Below are positions 33,241 through 40,943 of a stretch of DNA of 40,943 nucleotides, one piece after another (the stretch's first letter is position 1; each line of letters opens with the position of its first letter). The position numbers were made by a program, and so were the translations under genes. This stretch comes from Tissierellales bacterium (GTDB taxonomy: Bacteria > Bacillota > Clostridia > Tissierellales > JAOAQY01): positions 1-40,943 of the forward strand of contig JAOAQY010000226.1 of NCBI GenBank assembly GCA_025210965.1, read 5' to 3'. Below the pieces are notes generated by a model. It had not been told where the DNA came from. It ran no database searches and saw nothing but the letters and a program-made list of their open reading frames with translations.

Positions 33241-33249
33241 TGGTAAAAT
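33241..33249 (+). promoter_or_regulatory. Extended -10 promoter of the phosphofructokinase gene
   Basis: TGGTAAAAT, an extended -10, 44 bases before the start codon. No clear -35 is seen. Confidence 0.4.
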
Positions 33250-33292
33250 ATAAAAGGTTCAAAGTTAGAAATAGAGAGGACGAGATGAAATC

Positions 33293-34531
33293 ATGAAAAA
33301 AAATTGTTTGATAGCTCAATCGGGAGGCCCGACAAGTGTAATTAACGCATCGGTATATGGATTGGTTAGAGAAGCTCAGAAAGCAGACTCTATAGATAGA
33401 GTTATGGGTGCGAAAAATGGTATAAAAGGGGTATTGGACGATCATATATTTGACTTTGCAAACGAAGAGGATTGTGAAATAGAGAAATTAAGAACTTCTC
33501 CTGCATCGGCATTGGGCTCATGTCGATATAAATTGAATCACTATGAGGAAACTGATTGTGATTATAATAAAATATTTGAAGTTTTTGAAGCACTAGATAT
33601 AGGATATTTCTTTTATGTTGGTGGAAATGATTCAATGGACACAGTTGATCAATTGAGTAAGTATGCAAAAGAAATTAATTCGAATATTAGAATTTTAGGT
33701 ATTCCTAAAACTATAGACAATGATTTACCAGAAACTGATCATTGCCCAGGATTTGGTAGTGCAGCGAAGTATATAGCAACAAGCACTATAGAAGCTTTTT
33801 ATGATGGCGAGATTTATGATAAAAATATTGTTACAATAATTGAAACTATGGGAAGAAATGCAGGATGGCTTGCTGCATCAGCAGCATTAGCTAGTGAAGA
33901 TTATGATAATTGTCCTGATTTAATATATTTACCAGAAGCCGTTTTCGATTTTGATAAATTTAAAAGCGATGTTAAAGCTAAGCTAGAAAAAAGAGGTAAG
34001 GTGGTAATAGTTGCATCAGAGGGAATTAAAAATTCTGATGGCGACTATATTTCTGCAGTAGGAAATGGTATTGGAGGACATGATCAATTTGGTCACGTTC
34101 AATTAGGAGGAGTAGGAGAAATACTTAAAGAATTTGTCCAAACTAATATAGAGAAGCGAGTAAAAGTTATAAAATTTGATGTTCTTCAAAGAGCGGCAGC
34201 TCATTGTACGTCAAAAACGGATATAGAAGAAGCAGAAAACGCAGGGCGAGCTGGTGTTAAATTTGCGCTAGAGGGTTATAGCGGAAAAATGGTTGCTTAT
34301 AAATGCAGCAGAGAACCAGAGTATAAGTGCGAGATGAATTTAGTAGATGTGAGCAAGGTTGCAAACAAAGAGAAGATGATACCAACTCATTGGATTAATG
34401 AAGAGGGAAATTTTGTAACTGATGAATGCATAGAGTACATGAGACCACTTATTTGTGGCGAAAATGACATACCACATAAAAATGGATTACCTCAATATGC
34501 TAAATTGAAGATGGACAAATTAGATATGTAA
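33293..34531 (+). CDS. 6-phosphofructokinase, pyrophosphate-dependent type
   Basis: A 412-residue enzyme of the PFK superfamily phosphorylating fructose 6-phosphate. In ATP-dependent enzymes the phosphate loop reads GGDGS; here it is GGNDSMDT (residues 110-117), with aspartate in place of the second glycine, and the catalytic segment reads GIPKTIDNDLPETDH. Both are diagnostic of pyrophosphate use in the family. Other blocks: IAQSGGPTSVINAS and ETMGRNAGWLAASAAL. This points to PPi-linked, energy-saving and potentially reversible glycolysis. The ribosome site is weak (GAGAGGA at a long distance). No terminator is obvious afterwards. Confidence 0.93.
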   Translation: MKKNCLIAQSGGPTSVINASVYGLVREAQKADSIDRVMGAKNGIKGVLDDHIFDFANEEDCEIEKLRTSPASALGSCRYKLNHYEETDCDYNKIFEVFEALDIGYFFYVGGNDSMDTVDQLSKYAKEINSNIRILGIPKTIDNDLPETDHCPGFGSAAKYIATSTIEAFYDGEIYDKNIVTIIETMGRNAGWLAASAALASEDYDNCPDLIYLPEAVFDFDKFKSDVKAKLEKRGKVVIVASEGIKNSDGDYISAVGNGIGGHDQFGHVQLGGVGEILKEFVQTNIEKRVKVIKFDVLQRAAAHCTSKTDIEEAENAGRAGVKFALEGYSGKMVAYKCSREPEYKCEMNLVDVSKVANKEKMIPTHWINEEGNFVTDECIEYMRPLICGENDIPHKNGLPQYAKLKMDKLDM

Positions 34532-34545
34532 GTTTTTTGTAATGA

Positions 34546-34580
34546 ATACAAAAATAAATTCTATCAATTGATTTTTGTAT
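34546..34580. repeat. Inverted repeat overlapping the fprA promoter
   Basis: ATACAAAAAT (34546-34555) and ATTTTTGTAT (34571-34580) are perfect inverted copies around 15 bases. The right arm overlaps the -35 of the fprA promoter. There is no T-run after it, so an operator is likelier than a terminator. Confidence 0.4.
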
Positions 34581-34596
34581 CCAAAACCGTTATAAT
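34568..34596 (+). promoter_or_regulatory. Promoter of the A-type flavoprotein gene
   Basis: TTGATT, a 17-base spacer, then TATAAT, 50 bases before the start codon. Confidence 0.72.
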
Positions 34597-34645
34597 AAAG
34601 TGGAATTGAATAGAGTATTTATTTGAATCCAAAGGAGGAAAAATC

Positions 34646-35842
34646 ATGCAAAGAATAAAAATGTCAGAGCGTGTCAATTATATAGGAGTTAATGACAGAC
34701 GATTGGCTTTATTTGAAAATATGTGGCCACTACCTAAAGGGGTTTCATATAATTCATATATGATAGATGACGATAAAGTTGTATTGATAGATACGGTTGA
34801 ACGTAGCAAGATTGAAGAATTTATAGAAAATATAAAGAGCGTTATTGGTGATAGAGTTGTAGATTACCTAATAGTAAACCATATGGAACCAGATCATTCA
34901 GGTGGTATAGCTGCATTGGTTAGAGAATACCCTGACATGAAAATTGTAGGAAATGCTAAAACGTTTGAAATGTTAAAGCAATTTTATTTTTTAGAGTCTA
35001 ACCTACATGAAGTGAAGGATGGAGAGTTATTAGATTTAGGTTATCACAAATTAAGATTTTATACAGCACCTATGGTTCACTGGCCAGAGACAATGCTGAC
35101 TTATGATGAAACTGAAAAAATACTGTTTTCATCAGATGCATTCGGTAGCTTTGGAGCTATTAATGGAGCATTGTTCGATGATGAGATAGATTTGAGTTAT
35201 TATGAGAATGAAATGAGAAGATATTATTCTAATATAGTTGGAAAATATGGAGCGATGGTTCAAAAAGCACTAAAAAAATTAAGTGATGTGGAAATAAAAA
35301 TGGTAGCACCAGCTCACGGGCCAGTTTGGAGATCTAATTTAGGATACTTATTAGAAAAATATAATAAGTGGAGTCGATACGATACAGAAGAAGGTGTCGT
35401 AATAGTATATGGAACTATGTATGGCAATACAGAAAAAATGGCAGATATAATAGCTAGAGAATTGGTAGAACAAGGCATCAAAAACGTCAAGGTTTATGAT
35501 GCGTCAAAAACACATATGTCATATATTATAAGTGATTTATTTAAGTATAAAGGTTTTATAGTTGGTAGCTGTGCGTATAATACTGCAATGTTTCCTACTG
35601 TAGAACACTTATTGAAAGAAATAGAATTGTTTGGAGTGAAGAAACATTTATTAGGGATATTTGGCTCTTATGCTTGGAGTGGTGGAGGAGTTAAAAATCT
35701 ACAGAAATTTGCAGAAAATATAAAATGGGAAATGGTTCATGAGCCTAATGAATTTAAAGGTGCTTTGAAAGAAGAAGACGGAAATGAAGCAAAAGAAATA
35801 GCTAGAGCTATGGCCGATAAATTGAAGTCGTTAAGAGCTTAG
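34646..35842 (+). CDS. fprA: A-type flavoprotein (flavodiiron oxygen/NO reductase)
   Basis: A 398-residue cytoplasmic flavodiiron protein that reduces O2 to water (or NO to N2O) in anaerobes. The N-terminal metallo-beta-lactamase-like domain carries the iron ligands NHMEPDHSGG (His79, Glu81, Asp83, His84), VHWPETML, SSDAFGSFG and APAHGPVW. The C-terminal flavodoxin domain (about 253-398) starts IVYGTMYGNTEKMADIIARE, the FMN phosphate loop. There is no fused rubredoxin, so an external electron donor is needed; none is encoded nearby. AAAGGAGG precedes the ATG. Together with the NADH oxidase it suggests defence against traces of oxygen. Confidence 0.96.
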   Translation: MQRIKMSERVNYIGVNDRRLALFENMWPLPKGVSYNSYMIDDDKVVLIDTVERSKIEEFIENIKSVIGDRVVDYLIVNHMEPDHSGGIAALVREYPDMKIVGNAKTFEMLKQFYFLESNLHEVKDGELLDLGYHKLRFYTAPMVHWPETMLTYDETEKILFSSDAFGSFGAINGALFDDEIDLSYYENEMRRYYSNIVGKYGAMVQKALKKLSDVEIKMVAPAHGPVWRSNLGYLLEKYNKWSRYDTEEGVVIVYGTMYGNTEKMADIIARELVEQGIKNVKVYDASKTHMSYIISDLFKYKGFIVGSCAYNTAMFPTVEHLLKEIELFGVKKHLLGIFGSYAWSGGGVKNLQKFAENIKWEMVHEPNEFKGALKEEDGNEAKEIARAMADKLKSLRA

Positions 35843-35848
35843 AATGAG

Positions 35849-35889
35849 AAAATCAAATTGTTTAGAAATCCTAAATAATTTGATTTTTT
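35849..35889 (+). terminator. Terminator of fprA
   Basis: AAATCAAATT...TTTAG pairs with CTAAA...AATTTGATTT around AAATC, with a T-run after it. It ends only about 25 bases before the malic enzyme start. Confidence 0.72.
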
Positions 35890-35913
35890 CGCATTTAGAA
35901 AGGACGATATAAA

Positions 35914-37074
35914 ATGAATTTTAATGAAGAAAGTTTGAAAAGACATAAGCAATATGGTGGTAAGTTGAGTGTAGAGAGCAAAATGCCAATTGAAACTAGA
36001 GATGATTTAAGTGTAGTATACACGCCAGGAGTAGCTGCTCCGTGCAGAGTAATTGCAGATAATAAAGAAGAGGTATACAATTATACATTAAAGAAAAATA
36101 CGGTAGCAGTAATAACTGATGGTTCGGCAGTACTAGGTCTTGGAAATATAGGAGCAGAAGCTTCGATTCCTGTAATGGAGGGAAAGGCTGCATTGTTTAA
36201 AAAGTTTGCTGATGTAGATGCGTTTCCTATTTGCTTGAATACGCAAGATGTTGATGAAATAGTTGAGACGGTTAAACGTATAGAACCTGTATTTGGAGGA
36301 ATAAACTTAGAAGATATAAGTGCGCCTAGATGTGTAGAAGTTGAAGAACGTTTAAAAAAAGAGTTGAGTATTCCAGTATTTCACGATGATCAGCACGGAA
36401 CAGCTATTGTTGTATTGGCAGCTTTGATTAATGCACTTAGAGTGGTAAATAAGAAAAAAGAAGATGTTAAAGTGGTTGTAAATGGAGCAGGGGCGGCAGG
36501 ATCAGCTATTACTAATATGCTATACAAATATGGGTTTGAAAACATATTAGTTTGCGATTTACAGGGGATATTAAATGCATCAAATACTGACGGTTCAGAG
36601 CATCAAAAAAAATTAACGTCGTTTACAAATAGAGAAAATTTGGAAGGAAGTCTAGAGAAAGCACTTAATAATGCCGATATATTTGTAGGGGTGAGCGCAC
36701 CGAATTTATTGACTAAGGAAATGATAGAAAATATGGCCAAAGATTCGATTGTGTTAGCAATGGCCAATCCAACACCAGAAATCATGCCAGAATTAGCAAA
36801 AAAAGGCGGTGCTAAGATTGTTGGAACTGGACGATCAGATTATGAAAATCAAGTAAATAATGTCCTTGCATTTCCAGGTATATTTAGAGGCGCACTAGAT
36901 GCTAGAGCTTCTGAGATAAGCGATAAAATGAAATTGGTGGCAGCAAAAGCCATTGCTGATTTACAAGAAGATTGTTTAGATGAAAATCACATACTTCCAA
37001 ATGCGCTTGATGAAAGAGTAGTAAAAGCAGTTTCGGAAGCGGTTTACAATCAAGCTATATTGGACAAAGAATAA
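35914..37074 (+). CDS. Malic enzyme (short NAD(P)-dependent type)
   Basis: A 386-residue enzyme oxidatively decarboxylating malate to pyruvate. Conserved blocks: VVYTPGVAAPC with the catalytic tyrosine, EGKAALFKKFADVDAFPI with the catalytic lysine, GGINLEDISAPRCVEVE, the metal-binding FHDDQHGTAIVVLAAL, and the nucleotide fold VVVNGAGAAGSAI. The length fits the short bacterial form without a phosphotransacetylase tail. The coenzyme cannot be fixed by eye. GAAAGGACG precedes the ATG. No promoter fits between the upstream terminator and the start, so read-through or an unseen promoter must drive it. Confidence 0.95.
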   Translation: MNFNEESLKRHKQYGGKLSVESKMPIETRDDLSVVYTPGVAAPCRVIADNKEEVYNYTLKKNTVAVITDGSAVLGLGNIGAEASIPVMEGKAALFKKFADVDAFPICLNTQDVDEIVETVKRIEPVFGGINLEDISAPRCVEVEERLKKELSIPVFHDDQHGTAIVVLAALINALRVVNKKKEDVKVVVNGAGAAGSAITNMLYKYGFENILVCDLQGILNASNTDGSEHQKKLTSFTNRENLEGSLEKALNNADIFVGVSAPNLLTKEMIENMAKDSIVLAMANPTPEIMPELAKKGGAKIVGTGRSDYENQVNNVLAFPGIFRGALDARASEISDKMKLVAAKAIADLQEDCLDENHILPNALDERVVKAVSEAVYNQAILDKE

Positions 37075-37124
37075 AATTTATATTAGAAATATTATATAAT
37101 TAGCAAATGGAGTTGATAAAACCA

Positions 37125-38402
37125 ATGAAAGATAAAAAAATGAAACGGATGATGGGATTGTCTTATGGTATTCAAATTAGTTTGTTAATTTTCTTGATAT
37201 ATAGCGTTATTAGTGGGGTAATGTCTACTAAAAATCATGCAATCGTATCTGGTATAATGTGTTTTATAGCGCTACCGTTGCTTATTGGAAATATAATTTT
37301 AATTTATACGATGCATAATAGAGAAAAAAACTTATTAGAAAATGAGTTAGAAGAGAAGTTAAGCTATATAGAGGCTCAAGAGATCAGATTTAGGGATGTA
37401 CTTAGTCGTATGCAAGAGCCTGTTATGATAATAAATCACCAAGAGATTGTTTTTTTGAATAAAGCATTTGAAGATATAATAATCAAAATTACAAATAGTT
37501 CAGAAGAGGCTGAATCGAGCATAGAATTTTTTAGAGGTCAAATTAGAGCATATATTGATAAATGGGCTAAAGAAGACAATAAGCTAAATAAATCACACTT
37601 TGAGATGAAGCTTAGTACTCAAAGAGGAGAGGTCATTGAAGTCAGTGCATATCTTTCAAAAATACTTTGGAAGCAAAATATTTGTGATTATATACTTATA
37701 AAAGAGACAACTCAAGAGCTAAAAGAACTTAGAAGAGCGGCCCAGTTTCAGACAAATCAAATAAAAAAACCTTTTGGATTGAAAAAGTATTTGGAGACAA
37801 AAGCAATTTATGTTCCATATTATGTTGTTAGCGGAGATTTTTATTATTTGAAAAAAATTGCAGAGAATCAAGTAGTCGGAATTCTTGGAGACGTTATGGG
37901 TAAAGGTATTTCAGCTGCACTATTTAATTCTGCTATGAAGATTTTGTTTGAAGAGAGTCTAGAAAGTAGTAAAGAACCAGCTGAGATATTGAATTATATA
38001 AATGGCGAAATAGGAAAGTACCTAGATGATAATTATGTCGCAGCACTTTGCTTCAAATTTAATTTTGAAAACAATATAGTATCGATTAGTAGCGCAGGAA
38101 TAAACGAATTTGTTATAGCTAAAAATGACGGACAAATTTCAAAGAAAATTAATAGAGGCGCATTTTTAGGAATGTTTGATGATACCAATTTTGAAGTATT
38201 TATATCTGAAATAGAACCTAAAGATCAGTATTTCTTTTACACAGATGGACTTGAGAATGTTTTTGCAAATACAGAATTAATTACTCAAGTATTTAGGCAA
38301 AATGGTCTCGAAAATAGGATGAATTATTTACAAAGAACATTACCCATATCTAGAGACAAGAGAAAAGATGATTGTACTTGCTTGGGATTTGAAATAAAGT
38401 AA
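37125..38402 (+). CDS. Membrane PP2C/SpoIIE-family serine phosphatase
   Basis: A 425-residue membrane-bound phosphatase of the RsbU/SpoIIE type. Two N-terminal helices (about 12-32 and 38-60), a coiled linker, a PAS-like region (LSRMQEPVMIINHQEIVFLN, about 90-165) and the C-terminal PP2C domain (about 225-425). Metal-site residues lie in SGDFYYLKKI, GILGDVMGKGISAAL and FFYTDGLENVF. Such proteins dephosphorylate anti-sigma-factor antagonists; no partner genes are in the window. The start is uncertain: ATG 37125 has GGAG 11 bases upstream, and an ATG at 37107 lacks a ribosome site. It lies 14 bases before the protease-like gene. Confidence 0.87.
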   Translation: MKDKKMKRMMGLSYGIQISLLIFLIYSVISGVMSTKNHAIVSGIMCFIALPLLIGNIILIYTMHNREKNLLENELEEKLSYIEAQEIRFRDVLSRMQEPVMIINHQEIVFLNKAFEDIIIKITNSSEEAESSIEFFRGQIRAYIDKWAKEDNKLNKSHFEMKLSTQRGEVIEVSAYLSKILWKQNICDYILIKETTQELKELRRAAQFQTNQIKKPFGLKKYLETKAIYVPYYVVSGDFYYLKKIAENQVVGILGDVMGKGISAALFNSAMKILFEESLESSKEPAEILNYINGEIGKYLDDNYVAALCFKFNFENNIVSISSAGINEFVIAKNDGQISKKINRGAFLGMFDDTNFEVFISEIEPKDQYFFYTDGLENVFANTELITQVFRQNGLENRMNYLQRTLPISRDKRKDDCTCLGFEIK

Positions 38403-38416
38403 ATTGAGGTGTTTTT

Positions 38417-39748
38417 ATGAAAAAAATGAAGTGGATATTGCTGATATTAGCGATTTTAGGAATTCTTGGATTTTGGACAACAGTAATATTTTCAACAATT
38501 AAAGGATTGAGCGATCCAGAGCTAAAAGCTGAGAGTATCTTAGACGTTACAGGCGAAGACCCTTCTGAGAGTAAAGTTTATGAATCGTTTGTCAGTGATT
38601 ACGAAGAAAATTTTAACTCATTAAAAAAAGAAAATTTGAAAGACACTTATGTAAAAGTAACGGCAGAAGGAAGTATAAAAGATGTTGTTCAAAATGCAGA
38701 AAGTGGTGATTTTAAATTGACACTTATAACACCTGAAAATGAAACTATATTTTTAAATGTTTCATCTGAGTACAAGAGTGAAATTTTAGAATATGTTATT
38801 GGACAAGATTTATTTTTCAAAGGATATTTGAAGATAGAGCAACCGTTAGTACAGTTAGGGGATAGAAGTTTTGTTGGAAAGCCTGAGCCTAATAATTTGT
38901 ATGTAGTAAAGGATAAGGGCGATTCTATGAGTTTACAAGAATTGTCTATGGCTAGAAGAGCGCTTGTATTATTAGAAAATAGAAAAGGTGTATTTAGTGG
39001 AGTTATAATAAATCACTATGGATATGTTATTACGGCTTATGAGAATATAAGCAGGTATGAAGATAGAACGACTGGAAAACTTTATATTTATGATGGTCAG
39101 AATGAAACTATGACAGAAAGTTATCCACTAAGTTTAGTTACGTATGATAAGGATTTAAATCTAGCTCTTATGAAATTACCTCCAAGTCAGGGGTATCCAT
39201 TTGTTGCCATGGGAGAATCTTTTGGTGTTGGAGATAGAGTTGCTAGTATAAGAAATAGAGAAAGACTAAGGGATGTAGTTTTTGATGTTGATGATGGAAG
39301 AATTGGCGACAAAGTGACTATAAATGGAGCAAAGTATTTTTATACTGAAGAAGAAATATATGGTTCTGGCAGTGGTAGTTTGATAATTGATTTTTCAGGT
39401 CATTTTATAGGAATGAATATGTTTAGATGGGTGGATGAATACAGAGAAAAAGAAATGAATTTTGCCATAGATACTATTGAGATAAGAGCGTTTATAGATA
39501 AATATGCTATAAAAAACCAGCTTTCAGTCAAAGAATATACAAAAGATTTATTTTCAAAAACCTATGATGTAGCTGAGCAAAAAGCAGAACAATTGAAGAA
39601 GAAAACAGGTTCAGAGGATAATTCTACTAAGCCGAAAAAGCCGCCTATAAATAGTACGCTCAATAATCCATATGAAGTTGAAAAGGCAGAAGAGGATTAT
39701 CAAAGTGTATACGGAGAGCTTTATTCGAATGAAGAAAAAGAAGAATAA
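38417..39748 (+). CDS. Membrane-anchored trypsin-fold protein lacking the HtrA catalytic triad
   Basis: A 443-residue protein with one N-terminal membrane helix (about 5-28), an extracytoplasmic region with an OB-like stretch (about 76-145), and a chymotrypsin/HtrA-like domain (about 180-345). Aligned to HtrA by eye, the histidine motif GYILTNNHV reads GYVITAYEN (His to Glu209), DLAVLK reads NLALMK (Asp to Asn248) and GNSGGPL reads GSGSGSL (Ser to Gly). All three catalytic residues thus appear lost. There is no PDZ domain; the tail is lysine/proline/glutamate-rich. The ATG follows TTGAGGTG. It is in an operon with the PP2C phosphatase, so a scaffold or sensor role is plausible. Confidence 0.72.
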   Translation: MKKMKWILLILAILGILGFWTTVIFSTIKGLSDPELKAESILDVTGEDPSESKVYESFVSDYEENFNSLKKENLKDTYVKVTAEGSIKDVVQNAESGDFKLTLITPENETIFLNVSSEYKSEILEYVIGQDLFFKGYLKIEQPLVQLGDRSFVGKPEPNNLYVVKDKGDSMSLQELSMARRALVLLENRKGVFSGVIINHYGYVITAYENISRYEDRTTGKLYIYDGQNETMTESYPLSLVTYDKDLNLALMKLPPSQGYPFVAMGESFGVGDRVASIRNRERLRDVVFDVDDGRIGDKVTINGAKYFYTEEEIYGSGSGSLIIDFSGHFIGMNMFRWVDEYREKEMNFAIDTIEIRAFIDKYAIKNQLSVKEYTKDLFSKTYDVAEQKAEQLKKKTGSEDNSTKPKKPPINSTLNNPYEVEKAEEDYQSVYGELYSNEEKEE

Positions 39749-39765
39749 ATAATAACAAAAACATC

Positions 39766-39793
39766 TTGACAAAACATAAGCTTTTGATATATT
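39766..39793 (+). promoter_or_regulatory. Promoter of ileS
   Basis: TTGACA, a 16-base spacer, then TATATT, immediately before the T-box leader. Confidence 0.72.
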
Positions 39794-39799
39794 CTTTAG

Positions 39800-40080
39800 G
39801 AGTATACAAAATTTAAATGGTGCTTAAAAGAGTATCGTATTAAATGCTATGAAGAGAAGAGTACTAAAATTGAGGCATTTACAGAGAAGCAATTTATTGG
39901 TGAGAGATTGCAATCAATCGTTTTAGGAAGATCATCTCGGAGCAGAATCGCTGAAGTATTTTAGTAAGTGATTTCGTCGAAGCGCGTTAAGCTTTTTAAG
40001 TGACAGATTGTAGTTTATATCTGTAATTTAGGTGGTACCGCGAATATATCGTCCTAAGTCTTTTGACTTAGGACTTTTTT
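39800..40080 (+). promoter_or_regulatory. T-box leader of ileS
   Basis: A tRNA-sensing riboswitch. The hallmark T-box AGGTGGTACCGCG lies at 40030-40042, with the antiterminator pairing region around it. The stem I region includes GGTGAGAG and GGAAG-ATC-ATC-TCGGAGC; the likely isoleucine specifier is an ATC at 39931-39936 (two tandem ATC triplets, so the exact one is open). Uncharged tRNA-Ile should stabilise the antiterminator and let transcription reach ileS. The 5' end is estimated. Confidence 0.92.
40051..40080 (+). terminator. T-box conditional terminator
   Basis: GTCCTAAGTC (40051-40060) pairs perfectly with GACTTAGGAC (40065-40074) around TTTT, followed by six T residues. Confidence 0.92.
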
Positions 40081-40139
40081 ATTTCATATAGGAACTTTAT
40101 AGAAAATGAGTAGAAGTAGTAAGAGAAAGGGTGAGTCAT

Positions 40140-40943
40140 TTGGCAAAGTTTGAGCAATTGTCTCAAAAGACAGTTAAAGAAACAGAAAAAGCAATATCTT
40201 CAAAGTGGGAAGATATGAAGATTTTGGATAAAATGATGGAAACAAGAAAAGATAATGATGATTATGTATTTTATGATGGACCACCTACTGCAAATGGTCG
40301 TCCAGGTATTCACCATGTTATTTCAAGAACACTTAAGGATTCGGTTGTTCGCTATAAAACTATGCAAGGATACCATGTAAGACGTAAGGCTGGATGGGAT
40401 ACTCACGGTTTACCTGTTGAAATCGAAGTTGAAAAACAATTGGGTCTTAGCGACAAACAAGAAATTGAAAATTATGGAATCGGAGCATTTAACGAAAAGT
40501 GTAAAGAGTCAGTATTCACTTATGAAGGTATGTGGAGAGATATGACTAAGCGTATGGCTTATGAAGTAGATTTAGATAACCCATATATCACATTAAACAA
40601 TGACTATATTGAAACAGAGTGGTGGATTCTAAATAAATTTTTTGAAGAAGGATACATTTATGAAGGTCACAAAATATTACCTTACTGCCCACGATGTGGT
40701 ACAGGTCTTGCATCACACGAAGTTGCACAGGGATATAAGGAAATAAAGTCAAATACAGTTACAGCTAAATTCAAGAAAAAAGATACAGAAGAGTTTTTCT
40801 TAGTATGGACAACGACTCCATGGACACTTGCGGCAAATGTTGCATTAGCAGTTCATCCAGAAGAAGACTATGTAAAAGTTAAGGCTTCAGATGAGAATAT
40901 TTATTATGTAGCAAAAACATTAGCTGATAAGGTTTTAGAAGGC
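40140..40943 (+). CDS. ileS: Isoleucyl-tRNA synthetase, type 2 (GXHH motif), N-terminal part
   Basis: Partial: 268 codons, running off the right edge. The enzyme charges tRNA-Ile. The start is a TTG at 40140 with AAAGGGTGA upstream, giving MAKFEQLSQKT. The class I signature region reads YDGPPTANGRPGIHHVISRT; the usual HxGH is GIHH here (residues 56-59). GWDTHGLPVEIEVEK and the start of the editing domain (FFLVWTTTPWTLAANVALAV) follow, and CPRCGTGLASHEV matches type 2 (eukaryote-like) IleRS. Controlled by the T-box leader. The KMSKS loop and tRNA-binding domains are outside the window. Confidence 0.95.
   Translation, partial: MAKFEQLSQKTVKETEKAISSKWEDMKILDKMMETRKDNDDYVFYDGPPTANGRPGIHHVISRTLKDSVVRYKTMQGYHVRRKAGWDTHGLPVEIEVEKQLGLSDKQEIENYGIGAFNEKCKESVFTYEGMWRDMTKRMAYEVDLDNPYITLNNDYIETEWWILNKFFEEGYIYEGHKILPYCPRCGTGLASHEVAQGYKEIKSNTVTAKFKKKDTEEFFLVWTTTPWTLAANVALAVHPEEDYVKVKASDENIYYVAKTLADKVLEG

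Larger units (their letters stand above)
32828..33292. other. 465-base region with no protein gene; holds a small-RNA candidate
   Basis: No frame with a ribosome site and gene-like composition is seen on either strand. The first part (about 32830-32985) is very AT-rich. The middle carries a promoter, three hairpins and a terminator (see the ncRNA entry). The last part (33117-33292) holds the leader of the phosphofructokinase gene with an extended -10 at 33241-33249. Confidence 0.6.

Overview
The window reads as chromosome from a low-G+C, anaerobic Firmicute of the clostridial type. Supporting signs are strong AGGAGG ribosome sites, near-consensus -35/-10 promoters, a T-box leader, a Gram-positive LexA box, pyruvate formate-lyase with its activase, a pyrophosphate-type phosphofructokinase, a 1438-residue 2-hydroxyacyl-CoA dehydratase/activase protein, and oxygen-defence enzymes (NADH oxidase, A-type flavoprotein). 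I see no rRNA, tRNA, insertion sequence, prophage or CRISPR array. The genus cannot be fixed from the sequence alone.

Layout. 1-4750: a truncated AGCS amino-acid symporter and prfC on the minus strand, then a chemotaxis receptor overlapping or abutting a class IV aminotransferase. 4751-5668: no conventional gene, but a tandem array of five micro-ORFs (18 to 36 codons) with strong ribosome sites. The array has its own promoter, a large palindromic terminator/attenuator-like structure and a closing bidirectional terminator. 5669-8468: pepT (minus) and a dicarboxylate/amino-acid symporter (plus). 8654-14188: a six-gene operon of FG-GAP-like lipoprotein, OmpR-type regulator, histidine kinase, TPR lipoprotein, DUF3343 protein and VanZ-like membrane protein. 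14217-16981: a CPBP membrane protease (minus), then a Crp/Fnr regulator and an M42 aminopeptidase. 17040-22280 (all minus): DEAD-box helicase, pflA/pflB, deoD. 22577-28710: the giant activase/dehydratase overlapping a methyltransferase, a Nudix-like protein and trmB. 28878-32548: NADH oxidase, SOS-regulated dinB and an AI-2E family permease. 32828-33292: a gene desert containing a probable ~90-nt structured small RNA. 33293-39748: PPi-type phosphofructokinase, FprA flavoprotein, malic enzyme, a PP2C/SpoIIE phosphatase and a trypsin-fold protein lacking the catalytic triad. 39766-40943: a T-box-controlled isoleucyl-tRNA synthetase, truncated by the window end.

The metabolic genes fit together: PPi-phosphofructokinase feeds glycolysis, malic enzyme links malate to pyruvate, PflB/PflA make formate and acetyl-CoA, and Nox and FprA remove oxygen. 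PepT, the M42 peptidase, the symporters, the aminotransferase and the dehydratase protein suggest substantial use of peptides and amino acids.

The most unusual items are the micro-ORF array with its alternative hairpins (4800-5663), the IleRS whose HIGH signature is rearranged to GIHH (40305-40316), the promoter-to-terminator small RNA (about 33024-33115), the catalytically dead HtrA-like protein, and a chemotaxis receptor carrying a Cache-like domain at its cytoplasmic C-terminus.
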